Assembly (NCBI GenBank): GCA_019113785.1
Contig: DXGT01000034.1
Span: 1 to 39,824 of the forward strand
Direction of reading: 5' to 3'
Length of the DNA: 39,824 nt
Source: Candidatus Ruthenibacterium merdigallinarum
Lineage (GTDB): Bacteria; Bacillota; Clostridia; Oscillospirales; Ruminococcaceae
In this document: positions 27,047 to 39,824 of the stretch, piece after piece
How positions within the stretch are numbered: position 1 is the first letter of the stretch
Layout: each line of letters starts with the position of its first letter
Position numbers and translations under genes: made by a program
Notes under the pieces: generated by a model
The model's input: only the letters and a program-made list of their open reading frames with translations
The model's database searches: none
What the model was told of the DNA's origin: nothing

Positions 27047-27075
27047 TTGCATCTCCCATAAAAAGCATTTATAAT
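27047..27075 (+). promoter_or_regulatory. Promoter of the LacI-family regulator
   Basis: TTGCAT (27047-27052), 17-nt spacer, TATAAT (27070-27075). Confidence 0.75.
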
Positions 27076-27119
27076 GATTAATAGAATTCATTACTGCAAA
27101 GAGACGGGAGACGGACCCC

Positions 27120-28151
27120 ATGAAAAGAGCTACCTCCAAAGATGTCGCACGGCTGGCCGGCGTTTCGCAGACCACGGTGTCCTTTGTCATCAACAATACG
27201 CCCGGCGTCTCTCTGTCCGACGAGACGCGGCGCAAAGTGTTGGAGGCCGCTCAGAAGCTGCAATACATCCCCAATTCCTTTGCCAAGGGGCTCAAAACGC
27301 ACCAGTCGAAGCTGTTGGGCGTATTTCTTCCCTCGATGGATAACCCCTTTTACCCGATGCTGATGAAATACATCGAGCGCTATACCGCAGGGCGCGGCTA
27401 CAACGTGCTTTTGTGCTGCACGTACCGCAACCCCGAACGGGAGCACGCCTATCTGGACCTGTGCATGGAAAAGCAGGTGGACGGCATTATCTATCTGTTT
27501 ACGCCCAACTGGATCAAGCGGGTCGTACAGATTGCCAGCACGCTGCCCGTCGTCCTGATCAGCGAAAAGTCGGACGACGTCCCGCTGAACACCATCAGCC
27601 TGAACGGCCTGCGCTGCGGCCAGCTGATGGCGCAGCATCTTCTCGATTTGGGCCACCGGCGCATCGCCTATATCATGAGCTCGGTCACCTCCGTCTCGCT
27701 GACGCGCCAGAAGCGTCTGGAGGGCATCCGCGGCGCCATTCGGGAGGCGGGCCTGCCGGATGAAACGCTGCGCGTGTACACCGAGCCGGCGAGCGCGCTG
27801 GAGCATTCGGAGGCGGAAGCCGGCTACGCCGCGATGCAGCAGCTCTTGCAGGAAAACTGGGCCACCGCCGTCATCGGCGTCAACGACCAGGTTGCTTTCG
27901 GCGCGCTGTCCTGCGCGCTGAACACGCCCGGCATCCAGGTGCCGCGCGATATCTCCATCGGCGGCTTTGACAACATCTATTTATCGGAAATGGCGCACCC
28001 GCGACTGACCACGGTGGATTACTGCAACGAATCGCTGTGCCAGCTCGCCGTGGACATGGTGCTCAACCGCTCCGGCGGGGCTGGCGGGCTGAAGCTCACC
28101 AGCGAACCGCAGTTTCTGGCCCGCGAATCCACAGGGCCTTCCCCCGCATAA
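27120..28151 (+). CDS. LacI family transcriptional regulator
   Basis: TSKDVARLAGVSQTTVSFVINNTPGVSLSDETRRKVLEAAQKLQYIPNSFAKGLKT HTH; periplasmic-binding-like effector domain. Confidence 0.95.
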   Translation: MKRATSKDVARLAGVSQTTVSFVINNTPGVSLSDETRRKVLEAAQKLQYIPNSFAKGLKTHQSKLLGVFLPSMDNPFYPMLMKYIERYTAGRGYNVLLCCTYRNPEREHAYLDLCMEKQVDGIIYLFTPNWIKRVVQIASTLPVVLISEKSDDVPLNTISLNGLRCGQLMAQHLLDLGHRRIAYIMSSVTSVSLTRQKRLEGIRGAIREAGLPDETLRVYTEPASALEHSEAEAGYAAMQQLLQENWATAVIGVNDQVAFGALSCALNTPGIQVPRDISIGGFDNIYLSEMAHPRLTTVDYCNESLCQLAVDMVLNRSGGAGGLKLTSEPQFLARESTGPSPA

Positions 28152-28153
28152 AT

Positions 28154-28199
28154 TGCAAAGAGGCCATGCCTTCAGCCGAAGGCACGGCCCCTTTTTGCA
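28154..28199. terminator. Terminator between convergent regulator and cyclic amidohydrolase genes
   Basis: GGCCATGCCTTC-AGCC-GAAGGCACGGCC with CCTTTTT. Confidence 0.75.
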
Positions 28200-28216
28200 T
28201 GTCCCTCTTGCGCCGG

Positions 28217-29578
28217 TCACAGGATCTGCGGGCGCAAAAACTGCCCGCAGCCCGGCGCCTGACAGATCCTGCCGTCCTGCCAGACGGCCTTGCCGCGCAC
28301 CCAGGTGGCCTTGATGCGGCACGAGAAGGTGCGCCCCTCGTGCGCAAAACCCGTGTCACAGCTCTTGGAAAGGCTGTTTTTGCGGCTGTACACCCAGGGG
28401 GAATCGAGGTCCGCCAGATAGAAATCGGCGTCCGCGCCCACGCGCAGCGCTCCCTTGCGGTGCGCAAGGCCGAAGCGTTTCGCGGCGTTTTCCGCGGTGA
28501 ACGCCGCAAAGCGCTGCAACGTCATCCCGCGCTTTTTCACGCCTTCCTCCAGCAGGAGCGGAATGGCGATGTCGATCTCCGGCGCGCCGCAGGCCGCCGC
28601 GCGCGGCCCCTCCTCGGGCATCTTTTCCCGCGCAAGATACGGCGCGTGGTCGGTTCCGAGATAGTCGATCGAGCCGTCCAGCACATAGTCCCACAAGCGC
28701 TCCATGCGCGCGCGTGTGCGCAGCGGCGGATTGATCTTGGCAAACGTCCCCAGCGCCGCGCTGTCCTGTGCGTTCAGCGTCAGATAATGCGCGCAGGTCT
28801 CGACCGTCACGTCGACGCCGCATTCCTTCGCATGCCGGATCAGCGCCGCGCCCTCTGGAATCGACATGTGGCAGATATGCAGCCGGCAGCCCGTCAGGCG
28901 CGCGAGCAGCAGCAGCGTGTTGATCGCGGTCAGTTCCGCCTGCCACGGCCGGCTGGCGTCGTGCAGGGAGAGGCTCCACGGCTGGCGCGCGCACGCCTCG
29001 CCAAAGCGCCGCACCATACCGGCGTGTTCGGCATGCGCGCCGAAAATGCCGCCCATCTGCGCGACTGCCTGCATCTCCCGCAGCTGGTCGTACTCGTCGG
29101 ACCACGCGAAATCCGGCCCGGCGTCGACCGTGAAGGCCTTGTAGGCCACGCAGCCCAGCTCCTGCAAACGGCGCAGTTCGCCGATGTTGTCCGGCATCGC
29201 CGAACCCCACAGCGCATAGTCGATCAGCGAACCCTTTTCCGCGCGCTCCTTTTTCATAAGGAACGTCTCCTCGTTCCAAACGGGCGGCTGCGTGTTCGGC
29301 ATGTCCAGCACGGTGGTGAAGCCGCCGCTTGCCGCCGCAGCCGTCCCGTGCGCAAAGTCTTCGCGCCATTCGGCGCCCGGGTCGAAGAAATGCGGATGCG
29401 TATCGATCGCGCCGGGCAGCGCGACGCCCCCCTGCGCGTCCGTCATCCGCGGCGCCTTTTCCGGCGGCTCCCCGCGGCCCAGCGCGCAGATTTTTCCCTC
29501 GTCCACAGCCAGCCAGCCGTGGAACGTCTCTCGCGGCGTCACGATCAGCGCATTGTGTAAAATGAACTCGGCCTGCAT
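28217..29578 (-). CDS. Cyclic amidohydrolase (dihydroorotase/allantoinase/hydantoinase-like)
   Basis: GAIDTHPHFFDPGAEWREDF (HxH), CVAYKAFTV (Lys ligand), GAHAEH, HICHMS, GTDHAPY. Confidence 0.9.
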   Translation of the reverse strand: MQAEFILHNALIVTPRETFHGWLAVDEGKICALGRGEPPEKAPRMTDAQGGVALPGAIDTHPHFFDPGAEWREDFAHGTAAAASGGFTTVLDMPNTQPPVWNEETFLMKKERAEKGSLIDYALWGSAMPDNIGELRRLQELGCVAYKAFTVDAGPDFAWSDEYDQLREMQAVAQMGGIFGAHAEHAGMVRRFGEACARQPWSLSLHDASRPWQAELTAINTLLLLARLTGCRLHICHMSIPEGAALIRHAKECGVDVTVETCAHYLTLNAQDSAALGTFAKINPPLRTRARMERLWDYVLDGSIDYLGTDHAPYLAREKMPEEGPRAAACGAPEIDIAIPLLLEEGVKKRGMTLQRFAAFTAENAAKRFGLAHRKGALRVGADADFYLADLDSPWVYSRKNSLSKSCDTGFAHEGRTFSCRIKATWVRGKAVWQDGRICQAPGCGQFLRPQIL

Positions 29579-29593
29579 CCTGTGCGCCTCCTT

Positions 29594-31033
29594 TCAAAGT
29601 TCCTGTCTGCGCATCATGCCGCGCAGCGGCGTTTTTGCAAGGCTTTCGAACGGCTCCTTCGCCGCCTCTGCCACGCGGTCGGCCGCCCGCTGCGCGTCGC
29701 GCGCCACCTGCTTTTCATCCACGGTCAAAACGCGGAAATCCTCTACCAGCACGCGCCCGTCCACCAGCACCATCTCCACTTCGCTGCCCTTTGCCGAATA
29801 GACGAGATTGGGCACGATGTTGCGCACCGGCGCCTGGATGACCGGCATCAGGCACGGCTGCGTGAGGTCGATGACGATCAGATCGGCTTTCTTGCCCGTT
29901 TCGATCGACCCGATCTCGCCGCCGAGCCCGATGGCGCGCGCCGCCTCGATGGTGGCCATGCGCAGCACTTTCCACGCGGGGAACACCGCCGGGTCGCGCG
30001 CTTTGCACTTGTTGAGGATGGCCGTAAATTTCATTTCATTGAACATATTGTTGCAGTTGTTGCCGGGCGCCTGATCGGAGCCGAGCGCCAGCCGTTCGCT
30101 GACGGACAAAAACTGCGCGGCCGGCGGGACGATGCCGTCGATGATGGCGATGCTGCCGCTGCACAGCACCATGCCGGCGCCGCGCTGCGCCACCAGCTTC
30201 GTCTCCTCGTCCGTCGCCTCCGTCAGATGCACGGCCATCAGCCGCTCGTCCAGGTACCCGAGCGAGTCGAGGAAGGGGATCGGCCGCATGCCGTAGCGCT
30301 GGCGGATCTGGCCGACTTCCCTGTCGCCCTGGCAGACGTGCATGTGGATGCCCGTGTCCAAACGGCGGGCTGCGTCGCGGATCTCCAAAAGCAGCTCTTT
30401 GCTGCACATATCGGCTCCCTGCGGCCCCAGCATACAGGTGATGCGCCCGTTCTCCCGGCCGTGCCATTGCTCGATCAAATCGAGATTCCGTTTGAACTTT
30501 TTCTCGCCCTGCGCCGGGTCGAAGCGGTACAGCTCGCCCACCGCCGTCTCCGACTTTTCTGGCAGTTCGCTGATCAGTTCCGCCACGCGCGCCCTTGCGC
30601 CGATCGTCACATAATTCTGCACAAGGCGCGTCATGGGCGTGTCGAAATCGCAGAACGTCGTCGTCCCCGCTTTGACCGCCTCCAGGATGTTCAGCATGGA
30701 GCCCTTCTGCACGGCGTCCTCGTCGCGGCGCAGCACCTCTTCAAACGGCCAGATCCCCTGCTGCATCCAGTTGTGCATATCCTGCGCCACGCCGCGGATC
30801 AGCGCGTCGCCCGTATGGATGTGCGCGTCGATCAGGCCGGGCATCACCGCTTTGTATTTCGCGTCGATCACCCGGTGCGCGTCAAAATCGCGCAGCACCT
30901 GCGCGGTGGGGCCCACCGCGGCGATCCTGTCGCCGAGCACGCCCACCGCGCCGTCCTCAATCACGCCCACGCCCGCACCACGCATCGTCAACACCACGGC
31001 GTGCACGAACAGCAGGTCCAGCATTTTTGCCAT
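29594..31033 (-). CDS. Amidohydrolase family protein (TRZ/ATZ/SsnA-like deaminase)
   Basis: PGLIDAHIHTGDALIRGVAQDMHNWMQQGIWPFEE (HxH), IHMHVCQGD, VHLTEATDEE, LGSDQAPGNNCNNMFNEMK. Confidence 0.9.
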   Translation of the reverse strand: MAKMLDLLFVHAVVLTMRGAGVGVIEDGAVGVLGDRIAAVGPTAQVLRDFDAHRVIDAKYKAVMPGLIDAHIHTGDALIRGVAQDMHNWMQQGIWPFEEVLRRDEDAVQKGSMLNILEAVKAGTTTFCDFDTPMTRLVQNYVTIGARARVAELISELPEKSETAVGELYRFDPAQGEKKFKRNLDLIEQWHGRENGRITCMLGPQGADMCSKELLLEIRDAARRLDTGIHMHVCQGDREVGQIRQRYGMRPIPFLDSLGYLDERLMAVHLTEATDEETKLVAQRGAGMVLCSGSIAIIDGIVPPAAQFLSVSERLALGSDQAPGNNCNNMFNEMKFTAILNKCKARDPAVFPAWKVLRMATIEAARAIGLGGEIGSIETGKKADLIVIDLTQPCLMPVIQAPVRNIVPNLVYSAKGSEVEMVLVDGRVLVEDFRVLTVDEKQVARDAQRAADRVAEAAKEPFESLAKTPLRGMMRRQEL

Positions 31034-31046
31034 ATGCTCTTCCCCC

Positions 31047-32315
31047 TCACAGCGTCTCGCTGTCGGCCGCCTGCAAAAGCGTATTCGCCAAAACCTGCAC
31101 GCCGGCCGCCAGATCTTCTTTTGTGGTGAACTCCTCCGGGCAATGGCTGACGCCCTCGTTGGAACTGCGCAGAAAGATCATTCCCATCGGCATCAGCCGC
31201 GACATGTTCATCGAGTCGTGCGCCGGGAAGCTGACCATCTGCCGATGCGGGATATTCAGCGCGCCGGCCGCAGCCTCCATCATCTGCATCAGGCGCGGCG
31301 AAGAGGGCGCCGGCGCCAGGTCGCAGGTGCTGTGCACCGACCACGTCAGGCCCCGCTTTTCGCACTGCGCGCGGGTAAAGGCCATCAAGTCGTCGTACAG
31401 GGCCGTCCAATGCTGCGTGTCGCTGGCGCGGAAGTCCACCGGCACCACGCACCGGTCGGCGATGATGTTGTGCTCGCCGGGATGCGCCTCGATGTACCCC
31501 ACCGTCCCGCGCGAATCCACACCGCCGTCGCGCGCCAGACGTTCCACTTCACAGGCGACGGCGGCGGCCGCCGCCATAGCGTCGTGGCGGTCCTTCATCG
31601 CCATGCCGCCCGCATGCGCCTGTACGCCGTGGATCGTGATGTAAAACTGCTTGATGCCGGCGACGGCGCTGACCACCGCCAGCGGCAGGCCTTCATCCAG
31701 CAGATAGCGGCCCTGCTCGATGTGCATTTCCACGAACGCCGCATAGCGGGACGGGTCGATCTTGCTGTCGGCGATGCGGTCGGGGTCGGTGCCCATGCCG
31801 AATTCCCGCATGGCGTCGCACAGCAGCTGCCCGGTCTGACGGTGGCGCAGCGTCCTTGCGTAATCGTCCGGCAGCATGCCGCACATCGCCTTGCTGCCAA
31901 AGGTGCCGCCCAAAAACTGGCTCGCCTCTTCGTTGATAAACGCCACCATTTCCAAGGGACGCCTGGGCCTGTACGCGCCGGCGCGGATGGAACTGAGCGC
32001 TTCCAGCGCGCCCATCACGCCGGCAAGGCCGTCGAAATACCCGCCCTGCGGCACCGTGTCAAGGTGCGAGCCGCTGAGCACGGCCGCCGCGTCAGGGTCC
32101 GTGCCCTCCAGCCGCGCAAACACGTTGCCGACCGTGTCGATGCGGACGGTCAGTCCCTCTTCGCGCGCCCAGGCGCACAAAAGCTCCACCGCCTGCTTAT
32201 AAGCCGGTTCCCACGCGAAGCGGCTGATGCCGCCACGCGGGTCGGCGCCGATGGCGCCGATCTTGTGCAGCCGGTCCCACAGTCTGTCGGCATTGATCGA
32301 GACCATTTTGTTCAT
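31047..32315 (-). CDS. M20 family hydantoinase/carbamoylase-type amidase
   Basis: SGSHLDTVPQGGYFDGLAGVMGALEAL, VAFINEEASQFLGGTFGSKAM, VEMHIEQGRYL, GVQAHAGGMAMKDRHDAMAAAA; ATG 32315 is 7 nt after AGGAG. Confidence 0.92.
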   Translation of the reverse strand: MNKMVSINADRLWDRLHKIGAIGADPRGGISRFAWEPAYKQAVELLCAWAREEGLTVRIDTVGNVFARLEGTDPDAAAVLSGSHLDTVPQGGYFDGLAGVMGALEALSSIRAGAYRPRRPLEMVAFINEEASQFLGGTFGSKAMCGMLPDDYARTLRHRQTGQLLCDAMREFGMGTDPDRIADSKIDPSRYAAFVEMHIEQGRYLLDEGLPLAVVSAVAGIKQFYITIHGVQAHAGGMAMKDRHDAMAAAAAVACEVERLARDGGVDSRGTVGYIEAHPGEHNIIADRCVVPVDFRASDTQHWTALYDDLMAFTRAQCEKRGLTWSVHSTCDLAPAPSSPRLMQMMEAAAGALNIPHRQMVSFPAHDSMNMSRLMPMGMIFLRSSNEGVSHCPEEFTTKEDLAAGVQVLANTLLQAADSETL

Positions 32316-32363
32316 ACGCATGCTCCTTTGCTGTGAATTTTAAACGCGCGGAATTAATCGTTC

Positions 32364-32381
32364 AATTAATACGTGTTAATT
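32364..32381. promoter_or_regulatory. Putative LacI-family operator, site 2
   Basis: AATTAATACGTGTTAATT, 17 of 18 bases identical to site 1, central CG. Confidence 0.7.
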
Positions 32382-32407
32382 ATAACAAAATCACTTTTCT
32401 CCGTCAA
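32379..32407 (-). promoter_or_regulatory. Sigma-A promoter of the M20-amidohydrolase-cyclic amidohydrolase operon
   Basis: Minus strand TTGACG (32402-32407), 17-nt spacer, TATAAT (32379-32384). Confidence 0.85.
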
Positions 32408-32475
32408 TCGGCGCAGCGCAGACTTGTGCGAAACGCCGAGGAAATTTATGCAATTTTCTAAACGCTGCGCGCAGA

Positions 32476-32511
32476 AAAGGGCGCGGCGCTCTATAGAGCA
32501 CCGCGCCCTTT
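32476..32511 (-). terminator. Terminator hairpin downstream of the thioesterase gene
   Basis: AAAGGGCGCGG (32476-32486) pairs with CCGCGCCCTTT (32501-32511), inner GCTC-TATA-GAGC. Confidence 0.8.
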
Positions 32512-32535
32512 GCAGTAAACCCCGGCGTATCGCCG

Positions 32536-33264
32536 TTACCCCAGCGTCAGCTGCGCTTCAAAGCGCTTTTTGCCTTCGCTCTCGCCGGCGATGTACCAGC
32601 CGTCCTGTACCTCGGCGCGCAGAAGGTCCATCTCTTCACCGAGGGCCAGCTCGTTGTGATAGGCCACCGCCAGGCGGCGCACGCCGCGCGCCAGCAACGT
32701 TTCAGCCGGCACTGCGTCGCACACTGCGTCCGCATAGCGCGTGTTGTTCATGTGGCCGTTGACGTCGCAGTAGGTATAGCCCGCGCGCACGGCGCCGACC
32801 TTCTGCGCGGGCGCTTTGCGGATGGCGATGTCCAGCGCGCGCTGCGGCGGCAGGTCCGTCGGCAGCCGCATGCCCTCGATGGGCTGGCGCAGGATGCGGT
32901 GCGTGTCGGCGTTCACCAGCACCCAGCGGCTGTCCACCGTGCAGCACAGCTCGCCCTGCTCGTCGATGAAATCGCACAGGCGGTGGAACACGGCGCGCAC
33001 GGGGCTGAACGGCCGCGTCTCGAGGCGCAAAGTCTGGCCCGTCGTCATCGGGCGGTAGCACTCCATCGCCAGCTTCGCCATCAAAAAAGCGGTGTGCGTG
33101 CCGGCATAAAACGCCGCGTCCATGCCCAGGCTGTCGCAGTGGTCGGTGGCGATCTGCTGCGCGCGGCGCAAAATGGCCCCCGGCGTCATGTGGCGGTTCG
33201 CGTCGGCCTCCCAGTCGAACACGCGGAAGGTCTCCGCGTAAAAATCAATCCTCTTCTGTTCCAT
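32536..33264 (-). CDS. Acyl-ACP thioesterase
   Basis: Hotdog-type repeats; ADANRHMTPGAILRRAQQIATDH and YCDVNGHMNNTRYADAVCDAVP typical of bacterial acyl-ACP thioesterases. Confidence 0.88.
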   Translation of the reverse strand: MEQKRIDFYAETFRVFDWEADANRHMTPGAILRRAQQIATDHCDSLGMDAAFYAGTHTAFLMAKLAMECYRPMTTGQTLRLETRPFSPVRAVFHRLCDFIDEQGELCCTVDSRWVLVNADTHRILRQPIEGMRLPTDLPPQRALDIAIRKAPAQKVGAVRAGYTYCDVNGHMNNTRYADAVCDAVPAETLLARGVRRLAVAYHNELALGEEMDLLRAEVQDGWYIAGESEGKKRFEAQLTLG

Positions 33265-34243
33265 GTTGTCTCCCTCCCGCGGCGCGCTTTGCCTGCGCGG
33301 CCAGCGCGTCGAACTGCCGCTCGATCTCCGGCGCGTCCAGCGCCAGCGTGCGGCCCGCAAGATAGCACAGCGAACTGTCTGGCCCGATGTCCCCGAACGT
33401 CACGCGCACGGCGCACAGCGCCTGCGTGCGCAAACCGAAGCGCTCGTTCATCCGCTTGGAGCCGTATTTCCCGTCGCCCAGAACGGGCGCGCCCAAAAAG
33501 GCCAGGTGCGCGCGGATCTGGTGCGTGCGCCCCGTGACAAGGCCGATGCGGCACAGCGCCAGCGGCCCCGCCGTGCGCAGCACCGCCACGTCCGTGACGA
33601 TCTGCTTATAGCCCGGCGCCGCCCCGGCGCGCACCTGCACGCGGTTGCCCTTTTCAAAATGCCGCAGCCATGCCGTGTGACGGCCCTTTGGCGGCACGCC
33701 GCAGGTGATGGTCAGGTACTCCTTGCGCACCAGGTCGTCCCGGATGACGGCGTTCATGTCGCGCAAGGCGGCGTAGTCCTTCGCGGCCAGCACAAGGCCC
33801 TCGGTGCCGCGGTCCAGCCGGTTGCACAGCGCCGGGCGGAACGCGGCCTCCGCGGCCGGGTCGTACTCGCCCTTTGCCTGCAAATAGGCGCAGAAGCGGT
33901 CGACAAGGCTGTCGTCGCCCGTCCGGTCAGAGTGGCACAGAAGATGCGGGGGCTTGTACAGCGCCGCGATGTGCGCGTCCTCGTAGACGATGTCCGGCGG
34001 GAGGCTTTTTTTGCGCGGCGGCTCGGGCGCGGGCGCAGCGAAAAATTCGTCGTTGATATACAGCTCCACCACATCGCCTTCGCGCAGGCGCGCCTCGGGC
34101 GCGGCGCGCTTGCCATTCACCTTCACGCGCCGGTTGCGGAAGCTCTTGTACAAAAGCGAGGGCGGCAGGCCGTGCGTCACGCTTTCGACAAAGCGCGAAA
34201 GGCGCGCGCCCTCCTGGTTTTTTCCCGCAACAAAGCGCTTCAA
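33245..34243 (-). CDS. RluA family pseudouridine synthase with N-terminal S4 domain
   Basis: KVNGKRAAPEARLREGDVVELYI (S4), LCNRLDRGTEGLVLAAK, GLVTGRTHQIRAHLAFLGAPVLGDGKYG. Confidence 0.93.
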   Translation of the reverse strand: MKRFVAGKNQEGARLSRFVESVTHGLPPSLLYKSFRNRRVKVNGKRAAPEARLREGDVVELYINDEFFAAPAPEPPRKKSLPPDIVYEDAHIAALYKPPHLLCHSDRTGDDSLVDRFCAYLQAKGEYDPAAEAAFRPALCNRLDRGTEGLVLAAKDYAALRDMNAVIRDDLVRKEYLTITCGVPPKGRHTAWLRHFEKGNRVQVRAGAAPGYKQIVTDVAVLRTAGPLALCRIGLVTGRTHQIRAHLAFLGAPVLGDGKYGSKRMNERFGLRTQALCAVRVTFGDIGPDSSLCYLAGRTLALDAPEIERQFDALAAQAKRAAGGRQHGTEED

Positions 34244-34370
34244 GGCCGCTCCTCCCCTCTTTCTGCCCGGCGCCGGGTCATATCGTCATGAACAGACGCT
34301 CGTATTTAAAGATACGGGATTTTTGCCGGATTGTCAAGAAATGCCGCCCGCTGCGCGGCGCATTTTCCTG

Positions 34371-34412
34371 TTGCATTTTACAACCATAAGTAGTAAAATG
34401 TTCACAGTGAAC
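34371..34412 (+). promoter_or_regulatory. uvrBA promoter with palindrome over the start region
   Basis: TTGCAT (34371-34376), 17-nt spacer, TAAAAT (34394-34399); GTTCAC-A-GTGAAC at 34400-34412. Confidence 0.65.
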
Positions 34413-34477
34413 CAATCGCACCCGTGAACGGCGGCCGCAGCGCGGCCGGCCCCGGCGCGGATACGCAAGGAGGCCCT

Positions 34478-39327
<4,850 letters not shown>

Positions 39328-39356
39328 AGCCCGGCGCGCCGGATGCAGCAGGCAGC

Positions 39357-39406
39357 AAAACAGGCAGGAAGCTGCGGGCAAGCGCCCGTTTTCCTGCCTG
39401 TTTTTA
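39357..39406. terminator. Intrinsic terminator after uvrA
   Basis: AAAACAGGCAGGAA (39357-39370) pairs with TTCCTGCCTGTTTT (39391-39404). Confidence 0.88.
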
Positions 39407-39426
39407 TTCTTATCTTAACACTACGA

Positions 39427-39601
39427 TCACTCGGGAAAATAACTTTTCCTGTCAAAGCTGACCAATTCCCATTCGATGCCTTCTGAGTCCTTAAAAAAAC
39501 AAAGCGTAGTAATCCGGGCAATACTCGGGATAGTACCGGGGTGCGTGTATGATGGTTGCCGGGATTTCCTTTATTATTTCGCAGTATCGGTGTACAAGGG
39601 G
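39427..39601 (-). pseudogene. C-terminal fragment of a VOC (glyoxalase/bleomycin resistance) family protein, frameshifted
   Basis: Minus-strand ...IIHAPRYYPEYCPDYYALFF / KDSEGIEWELVSFDRKSYFPE*; one extra T in a 7-T run breaks the frame; upstream in-frame TAG at 39602-39604. Confidence 0.6.
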
Positions 39602-39655
39602 CTACGGCGGTTTTCGGACGCGCCATGCAGCGTCACTGGCTTTGTCATCCTCCTT

Positions 39656-39673
39656 GCCTGCCGTCAGGCAGGC
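39656..39673. repeat. Perfect short hairpin in GC-rich non-coding segment
   Basis: GCCTGCC-GTCA-GGCAGGC. Confidence 0.6.
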
Positions 39674-39824
39674 TGCGTCGTCTTTCGCGCCACCGGCGCC
39701 GCCTGGCGGCCGAAAACTCCGAAGGACCGCTGGGCGCGCCCACGGGTGGGCTGGCAAGGCCGCAGGGCGAGAGCAGGCTGACGCCTGCCGAGCCCGAGAA
39801 CGCAGCCAGCGTGCCTGTGGGCAC

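Noticed and set aside
27070-27094. TAATGA-N10-TCATTA downstream of the LacI-family promoter as a third copy of the operator
   Set aside because: It lacks the central ACGT and matches the AATTAATACGTkTTAATT sites poorly; may be an unrelated chance repeat.

Overview
The window is 39.8 kb of GC-rich chromosomal DNA that looks like an anaerobic Firmicute (Clostridia/Oscillospirales-like; inferred from gene content, not tested). Most of it is housekeeping: a phosphofructokinase with PPi-type signature residues, tRNA-Leu(GAG), esterase-rarA-GH3, rubredoxin, glyA, nth, azlCD, a TPP riboswitch with thiT, a cytidylate kinase-like protein, a Clp/HSP100 ATPase, fruK, ptsH-ptsI, tRNA-Gly(UCC), an acyl-ACP thioesterase, an RluA-type synthase and uvrBA. 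Two accessory systems stand out. (1) 24.3-32.4 kb is a catabolic cluster: RidA, APC permease, SDR, a LacI-family regulator, an allantoinase/hydantoinase-like cyclic amidohydrolase, a TRZ/ATZ/SsnA-like amidohydrolase and an M20 carbamoylase-like amidase. Its two enzyme operons each start from a near-consensus sigma-A promoter and carry almost the same 18-bp pseudopalindrome with a central CG (AATTAATACG[T]kTTAATT). This suggests one LacI-type regulon for breakdown of an unidentified cyclic ureide or N-heterocycle. (2) 2.2-5.0 kb is a MarR regulator, a DUF1538-type membrane protein and a PII-like protein, with a perfect 10-3-10 operator over the promoter. No CRISPR array, transposase, integrase or phage gene was seen. 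The right edge holds a frameshifted VOC-like fragment next to a hairpin-rich segment. All calls are from reading the sequence and supplied translations; no searches were run.
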